Source: Bacteroidales bacterium
GTDB lineage: Bacteria > Bacteroidota > Bacteroidia > Bacteroidales > P3
Direction: 5' to 3'
DNA: 45,960 bases
Assembly (NCBI GenBank): GCA_016280915.1
Contig: JAEEHQ010000030.1
Location: 1-45,960 of the forward strand
Part shown: positions 7,532 through 14,490 of the stretch, piece after piece
Layout of the letters: the number at the start of each line of letters is the position of its first letter
Numbering within the stretch: position 1 is the stretch's first letter
Program-made: the position numbers and the translations under genes
Notes under the pieces: generated by a model
The model's input: the letters and a program-made list of their open reading frames with translations, nothing else
Database searches by the model: none
What the model was told of the DNA's origin: nothing

Positions 7532-8512
7532 TTATTGCTCAACCGGCTTGCTCTTGCGGGCACGGATGATAAGGAAGATGGTGAGGGCGACAAAGAAAAC
7601 GGCCATGGTGACAATCTCGGTCACATGCTCTTGCGGCTCCACCCAAAACTCGGTCAGAAGGCCGTTGCGGGCAAAGACCTCCACGGCTGTCCACAGCACC
7701 AGCACACACGCTATAGCCATGCGCAAGTTGGGACCCCAACCCTGCAGGTGCAGCTCCTTGCGGAAGATAAAGATCGAACCCACCAGACATATCAACGCAA
7801 TCACAATGGTGACCGGATGGCTGTCGCCAAAGAAAGTGGGGTCGTAGAGGAACATCAGCAGCAGATATACCGTCCACATCATCACGTTCAGTTCCAAGAA
7901 AGTGGTGAGCGACGTGTGGCGACTCATATTGTTGGGGACAATCTCAACGCGTTTCTTGCCAAAGAAGACCTTCTGCAGCCAGTTCATGCCGCAACAACCC
8001 GTCTTGGTGCCGAAGATATACAGCACCATAAACATAGCCCAAAAGCCAAAGGAAGCAGGCATGGTGAGGTATTCGGGTTTCGAGCCCGTGAGTTCCTTCA
8101 GGGTGTCGTGGTCGATGGAGTTGATGTCCACGCCGTTGATAAGCGTCTGGTGCTGCACGCCGAGTCCGTCGACATACTGGGTGATGGTCTGCACCGTGCC
8201 CGAGCCCACCAGGTCGTACTGTGTGCCGTAGCGGGCGGCGAAATAGCCCATCAGAAACTCCACCCAGCCGGTCCAGAACAGCAGGCCGCCAAAGAGGCCA
8301 AAAAGCGTCTGCTTGGTATCGCCCTTGACGAAAACGCCAAATACAGCCAGCGCCAAACCCACAGCACCCATGGCAAAGGCACAGCGGTTCATGGTGGTAA
8401 AGCTCATCGTCTGCTCCATCACACGCATCAGGGCATGTCCCAGCGGCATTGTCAGCAGAACTATCAAAAAGGCCAAAATCGTTTTGCCCCAATAAAGTTT
8501 TTGTTTTTCCAT
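7532..8512 (-). CDS. Multi-spanning membrane protein of unknown function
   Basis: This 326-residue protein has about seven hydrophobic helices. Two N-terminal helices are followed by a third near 'LFGLFGGLLFWTGWVEFLMG', a soluble loop of ~55 residues (VGSGTVQTITQYVDGLGV...), then helices around 'GFWAMFMVLYIFGTKTGCCG', 'NVMMWTVYLLLMFLY', 'VTIVIALICLVGSIFIF' and two at the C terminus. A Cys pair follows the helix (TGCCGMNW). I do not recognise the family. It is first in a minus-strand set with the CopZ-like chaperone and CopA-like ATPase, so a part in metal handling is a fair guess from position only. A TAnnTTTG box lies ~70 bp upstream (8582-8589). Confidence 0.75.
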   Translation of the reverse strand: MEKQKLYWGKTILAFLIVLLTMPLGHALMRVMEQTMSFTTMNRCAFAMGAVGLALAVFGVFVKGDTKQTLFGLFGGLLFWTGWVEFLMGYFAARYGTQYDLVGSGTVQTITQYVDGLGVQHQTLINGVDINSIDHDTLKELTGSKPEYLTMPASFGFWAMFMVLYIFGTKTGCCGMNWLQKVFFGKKRVEIVPNNMSRHTSLTTFLELNVMMWTVYLLLMFLYDPTFFGDSHPVTIVIALICLVGSIFIFRKELHLQGWGPNLRMAIACVLVLWTAVEVFARNGLLTEFWVEPQEHVTEIVTMAVFFVALTIFLIIRARKSKPVEQ

Positions 8513-8581
8513 AATTCAACAATCTAATACATACACAGTTAAATATCACAAGAAGGCATCCAACCTATCTTTAATGCGTTG

Positions 8582-8589
8582 CAAAGATA
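8582..8589 (-). promoter_or_regulatory. -7 promoter box of the membrane protein/copper gene set
   Basis: The minus strand reads TATCTTTG, an exact TAnnTTTG match, ~70 bp before the ATG at 8512. It is the only box seen upstream of the three-gene set. Confidence 0.65.
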
Positions 8590-8621
8590 CAGATAATAAT
8601 CCAATCGGCAAATACCCATTC

Positions 8622-9029
8622 TTAGTGAGTTGGCTCCTTTGTCTCCTCGGTGTCGAAAAGTCCTGGATAGCGTTTCCTTAGCACCACAGGCTTGCCCTTC
8701 TCCATCAAACAATGGGTGCTCTCACCCGTAAAGACCACCTCGTCGCCCACCTTGCCCACATAGGCAAAACTGAACTTCAGCGTCGACACCTTTACCAGCT
8801 TCACCTCGATGGAAATCTGGTCCTGAAAAGTAGTGCTCTTGCGGTAGGTGCAGTTTACCGCCATCACAGGCGACACCACCCCGTCGGCCTCCATTTTCTC
8901 AAAGCCGTAACCCAACTGGTCCAACAAGTCCACGCGGGCCTCCTCCATAAAGCGTATATAGTTAGAATGGTGCGTGATACCCATCCGGTCGCACTCGTAA
9001 TACTTGACCTTGTGAATGTATTCTTTCAT
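8622..9029 (-). CDS. Acyl-CoA thioesterase, 4HBT hotdog family
   Basis: This 135-residue protein has the hotdog-fold pattern of the YbgC/4-hydroxybenzoyl-CoA thioesterase group: 'VKYYECDRMGITHHSNYIRF' with the conserved catalytic Asp, then 'EEARVDLLDQLG' and the conserved beta strands 'VNCTYRKSTTFQDQISIEV' and 'FSFAYVGKVGDEVVFTGEST'. Such enzymes hydrolyse acyl-CoA or acyl-ACP esters; the chain is unknown. The frame is open to 9098, but that part overlaps the promoter, so ATG 9029 is chosen. The -7 box lies only 4 bases before this ATG, so the message probably has no leader. It stands alone, divergent from the accessory island. Confidence 0.85.
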   Translation of the reverse strand: MKEYIHKVKYYECDRMGITHHSNYIRFMEEARVDLLDQLGYGFEKMEADGVVSPVMAVNCTYRKSTTFQDQISIEVKLVKVSTLKFSFAYVGKVGDEVVFTGESTHCLMEKGKPVVLRKRYPGLFDTEETKEPTH

Positions 9030-9033
9030 GTTG

Positions 9034-9041
9034 CAAAGATA
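9034..9041 (-). promoter_or_regulatory. -7 promoter box abutting the thioesterase start
   Basis: On the minus strand TATCTTTG is followed by CAAC and then the ATG. With the usual distance from box to start, transcription would begin at or within a few bases of the start codon, implying a leaderless or near-leaderless message. Confidence 0.65.
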
Positions 9042-9297
9042 CAACTTTTTCTCCGCATAGAGAAAAAAACAAGCTTTTCTTTGTAGCATAGCATGCATCC
9101 ATCGAATGGTTGGTTAGCAAATAGTACATGGTGGCAAGGAGAGGCAATCCCCAACGGTTTCTTTCTGATAGCATCCGGATTAGCCGACTTCTGCAGATGC
9201 ATGCTATTAGGTTACTCAACAAACATTTAATAGCTGTTCTACGTCATTCTCCTACCTCTTTACGCAAATATTTTTTATGCCATTCCAAAAAAAAGTG

Positions 9298-9305
9298 TAT
9301 TTTTG
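9298..9305 (+). promoter_or_regulatory. Candidate distal -7 box of the methyltransferase cassette
   Basis: TATTTTTG followed by CAACC fits TAnnTTTG. A transcript from here would carry a leader of ~290 bases containing all the inverted repeats before the ATG at 9606. Confidence 0.5.
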
Positions 9306-9449
9306 CAACCTGAAAAGCCCCAAGAGTGACGAGGCTTTAAGAATGAAATATTAACAGCATTACTATTATTCACATTCGAATCAAAAGCGTCGGAAACTGG
9401 AGATTTTAATTACGGATAATAGTTCACGGAGAGTGGACGTACTCTTATA

Positions 9450-9505
9450 ATGTACATCTAATTAGTATGTTTGCACCAATAGGTGTAGACAATCTAGATG
9501 TACAT
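9450..9505 (+). promoter_or_regulatory. Proximal promoter box inside an 11-bp inverted repeat
   Basis: ATGTACATCTA at 9450-9460 and its exact complement TAGATGTACAT at 9495-9505 flank TATGTTTG (9466-9473), a TAnnTTTG match. A repressor bound to both arms would cover the promoter. The same arms could instead pair in RNA if transcription starts upstream. Confidence 0.5.
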
Positions 9506-9605
9506 ACGGGGTTTATCCGACGCTCCTCGTGAATGTGATAGAAAGGTCTACACCTTTCTTGTATCCAATAGTGATTGATGGCAATGCACAAAGCTGTCAA
9601 TCACA

Positions 9606-10697
9606 ATGGCAAACACCACATTGACCAATGCCCGAGAGGCAAAACAGGATGAGTTCTATACTCAATACTACGACATAGAACGTGAGGTAGAGGCATACCT
9701 CGACTATAACCCCAATGTGTTCCGTGGTAAGACGGTACTGCTGCCCTGCGACGACCCTGAGTGGAGCAATTTCACCAAATACTTCGCCCAGAATTTTGAA
9801 CGTCTGGGCTTAAAGAAACTTATCAGTACCAGCTACGCCATCGAGTGCAAACAGGAACGCTACGGCATTCAACTGTCGCTATTCGAGACAGAGTTCGAGA
9901 CCCGCTCTCCTCAATATGACAAAAAGAAGACTCGCTCGCACGGCAAGATATTCGTCCTCGAGCGCGATGCAAGTGGCGACGGCTACATCGACATCAACGA
10001 CCTGCAATGGCAATATCTCAAAGGCGATGGTGACTTCCGCAGCAAAGAGGTGACAAAACTCAGAGACGAGGCGGATGTGATTGTGACCAATCCACCTTTT
10101 TCAATATTTAGGGAGTTCTTTGCTTGGATAATAGATTCTGGCAAACAATTCCTTCTGATTAGCAACAAAAACTGTATCACATATAAAGAGGTGTTCCCTT
10201 ATATCAAATCTGGGCAAATGTGGACAGGAAAGACCTCCATGAGTCAAGATATCCTATTCCGCATTCCAACTGAACTACAACAGCAGTTCGTTTCTAAGGG
10301 CAAGGAAGGTAGCAAGTACAAAATTGTGAATGGCGAGATTCTTGGCCGTTCCCCAAGCGTATGGTTTACCAACATAGACCATGGCCGTCGTCATCAGCCA
10401 TTAGAATTAATGACTATGGATGACAATCTCAAATACAGCAAACATAAAGACCTCAAAGATAAACATGCTTATTCTCAGTACGACAATTGCGATGCTATTG
10501 AGGTTCCTTATTCTGATGCAATACCCATAGATTATAATGGTATGATGGGTGTCCCCATTTCGTTCCTTGATAAACATTGTGTTGAACAATACGATATTAT
10601 AGGCCTTGATGACGATAAACCAATCTGGCGTGGCAAAGGCCCCAGCCTCTTTGGTAAAGTCCTATACAGAAGAATAATAATCCGTAAAAAACAATAA
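9606..10697 (+). CDS. Adenine-specific DNA methyltransferase, M.EcoRI family
   Basis: This 363-residue protein transfers a methyl group from SAM to an adenine in DNA. It has the features of the EcoRI-methylase family: 'DEFYTQYYDIE' at 15, 'CDDPEWSNFTKYF' from 48, 'LGLKKLISTSY', and the catalytic motif IV NPPF at 162-165 followed by 'SIFREFFAWI'. 'GRSPSVWFTNIDHGRR' and 'YDNCDAIEV' match the later conserved part. It is slightly longer than M.EcoRI (~325 residues). No EcoRI-type endonuclease adjoins it; instead a 74-residue acidic protein follows after 3 bp and a DUF262-HNH nuclease ~440 bp later. The start is fixed by a hairpin whose 3' arm ends at 9604. The target sequence cannot be read from the protein. 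It could also be an orphan, phage-derived methylase. Confidence 0.88.
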   Translation: MANTTLTNAREAKQDEFYTQYYDIEREVEAYLDYNPNVFRGKTVLLPCDDPEWSNFTKYFAQNFERLGLKKLISTSYAIECKQERYGIQLSLFETEFETRSPQYDKKKTRSHGKIFVLERDASGDGYIDINDLQWQYLKGDGDFRSKEVTKLRDEADVIVTNPPFSIFREFFAWIIDSGKQFLLISNKNCITYKEVFPYIKSGQMWTGKTSMSQDILFRIPTELQQQFVSKGKEGSKYKIVNGEILGRSPSVWFTNIDHGRRHQPLELMTMDDNLKYSKHKDLKDKHAYSQYDNCDAIEVPYSDAIPIDYNGMMGVPISFLDKHCVEQYDIIGLDDDKPIWRGKGPSLFGKVLYRRIIIRKKQ

Positions 10698-10700
10698 ATT

Positions 10701-10925
10701 ATGAACGCACAAGGAAGAAAAGAAATTGCGAAGTATTTAGCTTCACTAAACGAAATCAAAGACAAACTCGAATCCATGAAGGACGACGAGGAAATGAAGT
10801 ACGACAACATGCCCGAAGGCCTGCAAGACAGCGAACGTGGCGAACAGATGCAAGAAGCCATCGATGCTCTCGAGAATGCTGTCAACAGTCTTGACGAAGC
10901 AATCGACAGCTTGAATGAAATTTGA
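10701..10925 (+). CDS. Small acidic helical protein
   Basis: This 74-residue protein starts 3 bp after the methyltransferase stop, so the two are likely translated from one message. It is rich in Glu, Asp and Lys with heptad-like hydrophobic spacing ('IAKYLASLNEIKDKLESM', 'AIDALENAVNSLDEAIDSL'), which predicts a two-helix coiled coil. It has no membrane segment, signal peptide or known catalytic motif. I do not recognise a named family. Given its place between a methylase and a nuclease, it might be a partner or regulator, but that is inference. Confidence 0.75.
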   Translation: MNAQGRKEIAKYLASLNEIKDKLESMKDDEEMKYDNMPEGLQDSERGEQMQEAIDALENAVNSLDEAIDSLNEI

Positions 10926-10973
10926 TTATAGTAAAGCGTATGTCACATAATTATTAACAAAACAACAGTAAAG

Positions 10974-11057
10974 ATGATTACCTTATGTATTCTCTTGGCT
11001 CTTCTGTCTGATGGGTCGAGTTATCTTACAGGGAAAGGGAGCAAATTCAAATGGTAG
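10974..11057 (+). CDS. Possible 27-residue hydrophobic peptide
   Basis: An ATG at 10974 opens a 27-codon frame beginning MITLCILLALLSDGSS, hydrophobic at the start, and ending with a basic tail. It lies between the small acidic protein and the terminator at 11074-11118. It could be a small membrane peptide, a regulatory leader peptide or chance. No ribosome binding site or conservation can be shown. Confidence 0.25.
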   Translation: MITLCILLALLSDGSSYLTGKGSKFKW

Positions 11058-11073
11058 TAATACCTGACATCAA

Positions 11074-11118
11074 AGCCGCTGGGCAGAGACCACAATCGGA
11101 GCGACACCGACAGCGGCT
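11074..11118 (+). terminator. Terminator or attenuator between methylase set and nuclease
   Basis: AGCCGCTG (11074-11081) and CAGCGGCT (11111-11118) form a perfect 8-bp stem, followed by CTTTATTT. The loop is long (29 bases) but contains a smaller possible pairing (TCGG/CCGA). It lies 22 bases before the nuclease ATG, so it may end the upstream message or attenuate read-through into the nuclease. Confidence 0.6.
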
Positions 11119-11139
11119 CTTTATTTAACATTCAACATT

Positions 11140-12303
11140 ATGCATACTGAACTGAAAAAATACACCGTCGCGGAGCTGTGCGATGGATTTGTGTACAACG
11201 AATTGGAGGAAAAAGGTCTTTACGGTCTTTCGGGCAGATTGACCATACAGCCGGAATACCAGCGAAACTATCTCTATGCTGAGGACAATGGAAAGAAAGA
11301 GGTGGCAGTAATCGAATCGGTGCTGAAGCAATACCCATTAGGTCTGCTATATTTCAACCGTCTGTCAGATGGAAGATTGGAGGTGTTGGACGGCCAGCAG
11401 CGCATCACCTCACTTGGTCGTTTCCTCACCGATAAGTTTTCAGTAATGAGCAACGAGTTGCCCTACCGTTTCCATGCCTTGCCCAAAGACAAGCAAACAC
11501 TCATAGAAAATACACCGTTGCTTGTCTATGAATGTGAGGGTACGGAAAGTGAAATAAAACAATGGTTCCAAACCATCAATATTGCAGGCATTCCGCTCAA
11601 CGAGCAAGAGGAATTGAACGCCGTCTATAGTGGACCATTTGTCACCAAAGCCCGTTCTGTATTCTCCAACAGTCGCAACGCCAATGTTCAGAAATGGGGG
11701 GCATACGTGCGTGGTTCGGTGAAAAGGCAGGAATTCCTAAACACCGCCCTCTCCTGGGTTAGTCACGGTCAAGTAGAGGAATATATGCAGGCCCACCGAC
11801 ACGACACTCAAATAGACGAATTACAGGATTATTTCAACGACGTGATTGCATGGGTGGAGAGCATCTTTGCCGACCACTACAGCGAGATGTGCGGTTTGAA
11901 ATGGGGTCAGCTATACGACGATTATCATGACACACCCTATAACCAAAAGGAGATGACAAGGAAAGCCTCAGAACTGATGGATGACCCATGTGTGAAGAAT
12001 CGCAAAGGCATCTTTGAATATCTTTTAGGTGGTGAGCAAGATACGCGGCTTCTCGATGTTCGGGTATTTGACGAAGCCACGAAGCGACGTGTCTATAAGC
12101 GTCAGACCGAAGATGCACGACATCGAGGCATTAGCAATTGCCCACTATGCGCCATGGGACACGAAGCACGACGCACCAAGATATGGTCAGAAAAAGAGAT
12201 GGATGCCGACCATGTGGAAGCTTGGAGCAAAGGTGGCGCCACCACCGAAGACAACTGCCAAATGCTCTGCCTCACTCACAACCGAGCCAAAGGTAACAAA
12301 TAA
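11140..12303 (+). CDS. DUF262 and HNH nuclease domain protein (GmrSD-like)
   Basis: This is a 387-residue protein with two recognisable parts. The N-terminal DUF262 (ParB/GmrS-like NTPase) has 'IQPEYQRN' at 36-43 and the signature DGQQR at 84-88, which in GmrSD-type enzymes is needed for nucleotide hydrolysis. The C-terminal HNH nuclease has zinc-ligand CPLC at 334-337, 'DADH' (His 358), 'EDNCQMLC' and 'LTHNRAKG' (Asn 372, His 380), the complete beta-beta-alpha metal set. DUF262-HNH proteins cut DNA and occur in type IV-like restriction and other phage-defence loci. It follows an M.EcoRI-type methylase set, so self/non-self discrimination by methylation is possible. A strong terminator directly follows. 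No domain is missing, so it looks active. Confidence 0.88.
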   Translation: MHTELKKYTVAELCDGFVYNELEEKGLYGLSGRLTIQPEYQRNYLYAEDNGKKEVAVIESVLKQYPLGLLYFNRLSDGRLEVLDGQQRITSLGRFLTDKFSVMSNELPYRFHALPKDKQTLIENTPLLVYECEGTESEIKQWFQTINIAGIPLNEQEELNAVYSGPFVTKARSVFSNSRNANVQKWGAYVRGSVKRQEFLNTALSWVSHGQVEEYMQAHRHDTQIDELQDYFNDVIAWVESIFADHYSEMCGLKWGQLYDDYHDTPYNQKEMTRKASELMDDPCVKNRKGIFEYLLGGEQDTRLLDVRVFDEATKRRVYKRQTEDARHRGISNCPLCAMGHEARRTKIWSEKEMDADHVEAWSKGGATTEDNCQMLCLTHNRAKGNK

Positions 12304-12314
12304 CAATTTAGCAC

Positions 12315-12356
12315 AAAACAAGAGCCTTTTCCACATATCAAAGAGGCTCTTGTTTT
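12315..12356 (+). terminator. Rho-independent terminator after the DUF262-HNH gene
   Basis: AAAACAAGAGCCT (12315-12327) pairs perfectly with AGGCTCTTGTTTT (12344-12356), giving a 13-bp stem, 16-base loop and T-run. It sits 11 bases after the stop codon. Confidence 0.9.
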
Positions 12357-12691
12357 TACGGAGAAAACTTGAAGGTACTTTTGGTCAAATGAGCAATCTG
12401 GTTGCCAAAAGTGGAAGGATGGGCATACTATCACATATACCTTGACAAAATCGCCCCATCAGCAGCTTTGTCAGGCTCGACCCAACCTCAGGAACTACCA
12501 GATGTCTCCTAGTTTGACATCAACCGCTACTCCATCACCATCGCCAACATGCTGGTACACCTAGAAGGGCAAAACTGTACTTCTGCGTCGACACCTTTAC
12601 ATCCCTCCTTTGTCGAAAAACCACCGTTTCTTCGTTCATTCCTCGCTCAGCGGCCGTCGTTTGTTCGTCGGCGAGCGAAGAAACAGTGGCC
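12357..12691. other. Non-coding or decayed sequence after the nuclease
   Basis: Only broken frames are present. One plus-strand stretch (~12370-12431) reads LEGTFGQMSNLVAKSGRMG and another (~12512-12590) FDINRYSITIANMLVHLEGQ. Both look protein-like and may be debris of the DUF3987-type gene that lies on the other strand next door, but this is weak. Confidence 0.35.
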
Positions 12692-13053
12692 TTACCGACG
12701 AACATCAGGCCCCACCCATACCCTTCGTTGCCACTCGACGAGTTTCTTCAGCTCATCCTCGTCGTGCTCGCGAAATTGGTGACAAAAGGCCTCTACCAGA
12801 TTGGACAATTGGCCCTTGGTACCGCCTGTTTCGCCGTCGAGGATGGCCATTTGGCCCCAAAGTTCTATCTAATGAGGTCGAGATGTTGAAATTTAAAGAC
12901 ACCCACATGGACGCCAAGTAGAGAGGATAGCATCGGAACAAGCGGGAAGGGTATAGTTTTTGAGGCCAGGGAGAGGAGTATTTGAATGCATTCTGTCCCT
13001 TTTCCAAGGGTCGGCATCTTGGGTACGGTCTTATTGCTAATTTCGTATTTCAT
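12692..13053 (-). pseudogene. Decayed DUF3987-type protein gene (mobile-element primase/helicase-like)
   Basis: On the minus strand a frame from ATG 13053 reads MKYEISNKTVPKMPTLGKG... through 'FPLVPMLSSLLGVHVGVFKF' to a stop at 12865. Shifting frame there continues the same protein: 'ELWGQMAILDGETGGTKGQL', then 'HDEDELKKLVEWQ', to a stop at 12692. The order (LP..G..P-rich start, a GxxG/K P-loop-like 'GETGGTKGQL', then HDE-x-ELKKLVxWQ) matches my memory of Bacteroidota DUF3987 proteins of conjugative or phage-like elements, which are several hundred residues long. Only ~115 residues remain, with a frameshift, so this is a dead fragment. The P-loop lysine position is kept. Confidence in decay is high, in the family moderate. 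Confidence 0.55.
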
Positions 13054-13424
13054 TGTGTTTTTGCTTTTTAGAAGAAAAATGAAACGTAAATTTTAACATT
13101 ATCTTCCAAAAGACAGTTGGACAATTAATTTTATGGGTATTCCAACTTTCCTAATTATCTATATAATTAATTATATATTAATTAGTTATATATAATATAA
13201 AGGGGATTTGGCATGCCATTTTTTAATTGGAAGAACTGTCTATTGGAAGAATTGGTCTCTTTACTTGCCCTACTTCCCTATGAGGCCCTACCTTTCCGCA
13301 GAGTCCAAGGGCAGAAGAAGGTGATGCCTAAGGTTGGCACCACCTGCAAGAAGTGTATCGGGTTAGACGTAAATTGTCATTAATTATTAATGGAGGAAGT
13401 CTCGTTTATGTCGGATTATTTATG
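13054..13424. other. AT-rich intergenic region with flanking inverted repeats
   Basis: This stretch is very AT-rich, especially 13150-13200 with short TATA/TTAA palindromes. The inverted repeat at 13104-13118/13234-13248 is listed separately. A short frame near 13312-13382 (…KVGTTCKKCIGLDVNCH) has a CxxC but no start or context that supports a gene. Confidence 0.4.
13104..13248. repeat. 15-bp inverted repeats flanking an AT-rich segment
   Basis: TTCCAAAAGACAGTT (13104-13118) and AACTGTCTATTGGAA (13234-13248) are inverted copies with one mismatch, and similarity continues inward (CAATTAA / TTAATTG) with a small gap. They enclose ~115 bp of AT-rich, non-coding DNA. The layout resembles a small non-autonomous element or a recombination site. 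No target-site duplication is evident. Confidence 0.5.
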
Positions 13425-13432
13425 TATATTTG
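13425..13432 (+). promoter_or_regulatory. -7 promoter box of the ADP-ribosylglycohydrolase gene
   Basis: TATATTTG fits TAnnTTTG and lies 25 bases before the ATG at 13458. Confidence 0.65.
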
Positions 13433-13457
13433 CAAATCACAAATAAACTAAAGGATA

Positions 13458-14255
13458 ATGAAAAATCTATTGATGAGCACAGCCATAGGCGACATAGCGG
13501 GCAGCGCTTACGAGGGTAGGAACCACCGCATAAAGGATTATGAAAGCGTCGAGCTGTTTAGCTCGAGAGCTAGGTTTACCGACGACACGGTGTGCACGTT
13601 TGCATGTGCCGAGGCGTTCATCGACGGACTCGATATGGCCAAGAACCTATGGGACCGATGCAACAATCATCCTCATGCTGGCTATGGACATAAGTTCAGG
13701 GCATGGCTCGCCAACCCAACTCCACAGCCCTACCTTAGTTTGGGAAATGGTAGTGCCATGAGGTGTTCCGCGGCGGGATGGCTATCGGAGACCGAAGAAC
13801 AATGCATCGAGATGGCTACCCTGACGGCCAACCCCACACACAACCACCCCGAGGGCATCAAGGGAGCCATAGCCGCAGCTGTGGCGTTGTTCCACCTCAA
13901 CCAAGGAAAGGACAAAGACTATGTGAAAAAGAACATCTTGGCCAAGTACTACCCCGAGTGGGCATCACAGCGATATGCCGACTTTCACGATGGCTACACC
14001 TTCGACTCTACCTGTCCTGGCTCTGTGGGGCCCGCCATCATCTGTTTCTTAGAGTCGACGGACTATGTCGACTGCCTGAAACTGGCCATTTCGCTTGGAG
14101 GCGATGCCGACACTTTGGCTGCCATCTCGGGCCCTATGGCTTACGCCTACTACAAAACGATGCCCGAGGACCTGGTGGCGAAGGCTAAAAGGATGCTTCC
14201 TAAATGGATGCTTGAGGTGAACGACCGTTTCGACAGAGCCTGTCAGGGTCGATGA
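13458..14255 (+). CDS. ADP-ribosylglycohydrolase family protein (DraG/ARH-like)
   Basis: This 265-residue protein has the full metal-site pattern of the DraG/ARH family: 'GDIAGSAYEG' (11-20), 'FTDDT' (40-44), 'GNGSAMR', 'THNHPEG' and 'GGDADT' (214-219, Asp 216 and 218, Thr 219). These residues bind two Mg2+ ions that hold ADP-ribose, and the enzymes remove ADP-ribose from proteins, nucleic acids or small molecules. The substrate here is unknown. The length is normal and there is no signal peptide, so it acts in the cytoplasm. It has its own promoter and lies between a decayed mobile-element gene and a dispersed repeat, so it may be part of the accessory island. The protein looks intact and active. 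Confidence 0.88.
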   Translation: MKNLLMSTAIGDIAGSAYEGRNHRIKDYESVELFSSRARFTDDTVCTFACAEAFIDGLDMAKNLWDRCNNHPHAGYGHKFRAWLANPTPQPYLSLGNGSAMRCSAAGWLSETEEQCIEMATLTANPTHNHPEGIKGAIAAAVALFHLNQGKDKDYVKKNILAKYYPEWASQRYADFHDGYTFDSTCPGSVGPAIICFLESTDYVDCLKLAISLGGDADTLAAISGPMAYAYYKTMPEDLVAKAKRMLPKWMLEVNDRFDRACQGR

Positions 14256-14333
14256 AAAGACGAAGCAAGGAGACTCGCCAAGAGATGGGTTCTATTAATT
14301 AGATTTTGAGAGCGTTGATTTCTCCGCTTTCGC

Positions 14334-14390
14334 GATGCTCAGCTATCGAAAGTCCACAGGACTTTCTTCACTCCGGCACGCTGAGCTAAT
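14334..14390. repeat. Nested hairpin after the ADP-ribosylglycohydrolase gene
   Basis: GAAAGTCC (14348-14355) and GGACTTTC (14359-14366) form a perfect 8-bp stem with a 3-base loop. An outer pair GCTCAGC (about 14337-14343) and GCTGAGC (about 14381-14387) encloses it. No T-run follows, so it looks like a REP-type or structural element more than a terminator. Confidence 0.5.
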
Positions 14391-14490
14391 TCCACATTAA
14401 AAAAACAACGTTCTATTGCAATATATGACTGATTTTTGCCAAACCTTCTCTTTGTCGTTTGATTGAAGCAACATTTTCTATTTACTTAGA

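Larger units (their letters stand above)
9042..9605. other. Long structured leader/control region before the methyltransferase
   Basis: There is no ORF of substance over ~560 bases. A first TAnnTTTG box (TATTTTTG) lies at 9298-9305 and a second (TATGTTTG) at 9466-9473. Between 9314 and 9604 there are at least six inverted repeats: AAAGCC/GGCTTT (9314-9319/9333-9338), CACATTC and AGCGTCGGA paired with TCCGACGCT and GAATGTG (9371-9394 with 9516-9537), ATGTACATCTA (9450-9460/9495-9505), AGGTGTAGAC (9481-9490/9546-9555), GAAAGG/CCTTTC (9541-9558) and GTGATTGA (9571-9578/9597-9604). Some of these pairings exclude one another. This is either an operator region or a structured RNA leader. Confidence 0.6.

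Noticed and set aside
7535..8527. 330-residue plus-strand frame opposite the membrane protein gene
   Set aside because: A complementary-strand shadow with unusual His/Gln/Lys-rich composition; the minus-strand frame gives clear membrane helices.
9369..9538. Retron-type non-coding RNA
   Set aside because: Flanking inverted repeats recall a retron, but there is no reverse transcriptase gene anywhere in the window.
12549..12921. Plus-strand frames of 77 and 103 residues
   Set aside because: No family pattern, overlap the dead DUF3987-type fragment on the other strand, and have Ser/Arg-rich low-complexity content.
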